The position numbers and the translations under genes were made by a program. From Pontibacter korlensis (GTDB lineage: Bacteria > Bacteroidota > Bacteroidia > Cytophagales > Hymenobacteraceae), in NCBI RefSeq assembly GCF_000973725.1, contig NZ_CP009621.1, forward strand, positions 2,818,001 to 2,882,000: DNA of 64,000 nucleotides. The letters run 5' to 3'. Shown here piece after piece: positions 63,206 to 64,000 of the stretch (position 1 is the first letter of the stretch; every line of letters starts with the position of its first letter). Under the pieces are notes generated by a model. It worked only from the letters and a program-made list of their open reading frames with translations, had not been told where the DNA came from and did not search any database.

Positions 63206-64000
63206 ATGAAAAACACTGCTTTCTCATTCCTCAAAAGTAAACATAGGACATTCTTGTTAGCTGCCTTGCTTCCTGGTCTGCTTCTTCCAGGGTGCAAAGA
63301 GTCTGTTCCCACTGATACAAGAATCACAGAAATGCCTCCGGAGGTGACTGCTCAGATGGCTACTTCAATTGAGGCCCTTGTTAAACCTGAGCTGGCGGAA
63401 GGGCTGAGCTTTCGCTTATGGGGCGTAGACTCTTTGGTAGCAGATCCTATCTCTATTGATATAGACGACCATGGCAGGCTATACTATACCAGAACCAACA
63501 GGCAGAAAAATTCAGAGTTTGATATCAGGGCGCACCAGGATTGGGAAGTAGGATCAATTCAGCTGCAAACGGTAGAGGATAAACGAGCTTTCTTACGCAA
63601 AGTGCTGTCGCCGGAGAACAGCGAGAAGAACAAATGGCTGAAAGACCTAAACAATGATGGTTCGCACGACTGGCGGGATATGACCATAGAGAAAGAGCAT
63701 GTGTATCGCTTGGAGGATACTTCCGGAGATGGTGTTGCTGATAAATCTCAGCTGGTAGTAGAGGACTTTAATGACGAAGTAACTGATGTTGCTGGAGCCA
63801 TATTAGCGCATGGCGAAGATATTTTTGTGGGTGTGGCTCCTGATTTGTGGCGCATGCAGGACAGCAACGGGGATGGCATTGCAGATGAAAAGACTTCTCT
63901 TTCTCATGGATATGGCATACATCTCGGTTTTAGTGGCCACGGTATGTCTGGCCTGGAGATGGGGCCAGATGGAAAAATTTACTGGGGTATTGGCGACATA
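63206..64000 (+). CDS. Propeller-type lipoprotein, 3' end outside window
   Basis: First 265 codons of a gene that runs off the window without a stop. The N-terminus is a lipoprotein signal with Cys at about residue 30 (LLPGCKES). The mature part has repeated propeller-like strands (SIDIDDHGRLYYTRTNRQ, HVYRLEDTSGDGVADK, DLWRMQDSNGDGIADEK, GLEMGPDGKIYWGIGD), with two DxSGDG/DxNGDG loops that look like calcium-binding sites. This pattern fits the Bacteroidota and Planctomycetota group of dehydrogenase-type propellers (DUF7133-like) that often continue into HEAT repeats and a haem-binding domain. It may be a redox partner like the protein at 54254. Family call is moderate; ATG chosen because it begins the signal peptide. 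Confidence 0.75.
   Translation, partial: MKNTAFSFLKSKHRTFLLAALLPGLLLPGCKESVPTDTRITEMPPEVTAQMATSIEALVKPELAEGLSFRLWGVDSLVADPISIDIDDHGRLYYTRTNRQKNSEFDIRAHQDWEVGSIQLQTVEDKRAFLRKVLSPENSEKNKWLKDLNNDGSHDWRDMTIEKEHVYRLEDTSGDGVADKSQLVVEDFNDEVTDVAGAILAHGEDIFVGVAPDLWRMQDSNGDGIADEKTSLSHGYGIHLGFSGHGMSGLEMGPDGKIYWGIGDI

Overview
The window comes from a Bacteroidota genome, most likely Cytophagales/Hymenobacteraceae and close to Pontibacter (inference). The evidence is a SusC/SusD pair, Bacteroidota-type promoters (TTTG, 19-20 nt, TAnnTTTG), no obvious Shine-Dalgarno sites, and conserved genes of Cytophagales character (ClpC, RlmD, PriA, ThiL, TPR/SH3 protein, LpxL-type acyltransferase). GC is moderate in the host genes; the two insertion sequences are visibly GC-richer.

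Region 1 (1-5.6 kb) is a pectin/galacturonate block: a 5'-truncated GH28 polygalacturonase, a CE8 pectinesterase, a LamG-like secreted protein, and divergent altronate dehydratase (uxaA) and hexuronate-type SDR genes. A perfect 16-bp LacI-type palindrome lies in front of uxaA. Region 2 (5.8-36 kb) is mostly housekeeping: two identical tRNA-Lys(UUU) genes each with its own promoter and terminator, rlmD, thiL, a nitroreductase-pirin operon behind a palindromic operator, M14 and M28 peptidases, DinB, an SLC13 transporter, priA, an AI-2E-type permease, clpC, WbqC and a lipid A acyltransferase. It is interrupted by a decayed IS4-family element with a 9-bp target duplication, sitting inside a copy of an intergenic repeat whose other copy is at 2.65-2.9 kb, and by an intact IS1182-family element between the permease gene and clpC.

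Region 3 (36-62 kb) is a large polysaccharide utilisation locus rich in alpha-L-fucosidase families: GH95, SusC, SusD, a DUF1593 nucleoside-hydrolase-like protein, GH29, a frameshifted DUF5060/DUF4038 glycosidase, a clan GH-A (GH5-like) enzyme, a GH141-like beta-helix protein, a second GH29, and a lipoprotein fusing a sorbosone-dehydrogenase propeller, PKD domain, cytochrome c and a beta-sandwich. No sulfatase is present, so a fucosylated plant polymer (rhamnogalacturonan II or xyloglucan) fits better than fucoidan; this is inference. The distal end is decaying: a Tat-exported Gfo/Idh/MocA oxidoreductase has lost its nucleotide-binding half, and a HEAT-repeat/DUF1080 protein carries four nonsense codons and two frameshifts. 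A convergent AraC regulator follows. The window ends in the first 265 codons of a propeller-type lipoprotein with calcium-binding-like loops.

Functionally, secreted pectinases and the fucosidase locus would release sugars from plant cell wall; galacturonate-derived altronate feeds UxaA. The keto-sugar module (Gfo/Idh/MocA plus DUF1080) that would normally accompany such loci appears to have been lost. No CRISPR array, rRNA, phage or defence system was seen.
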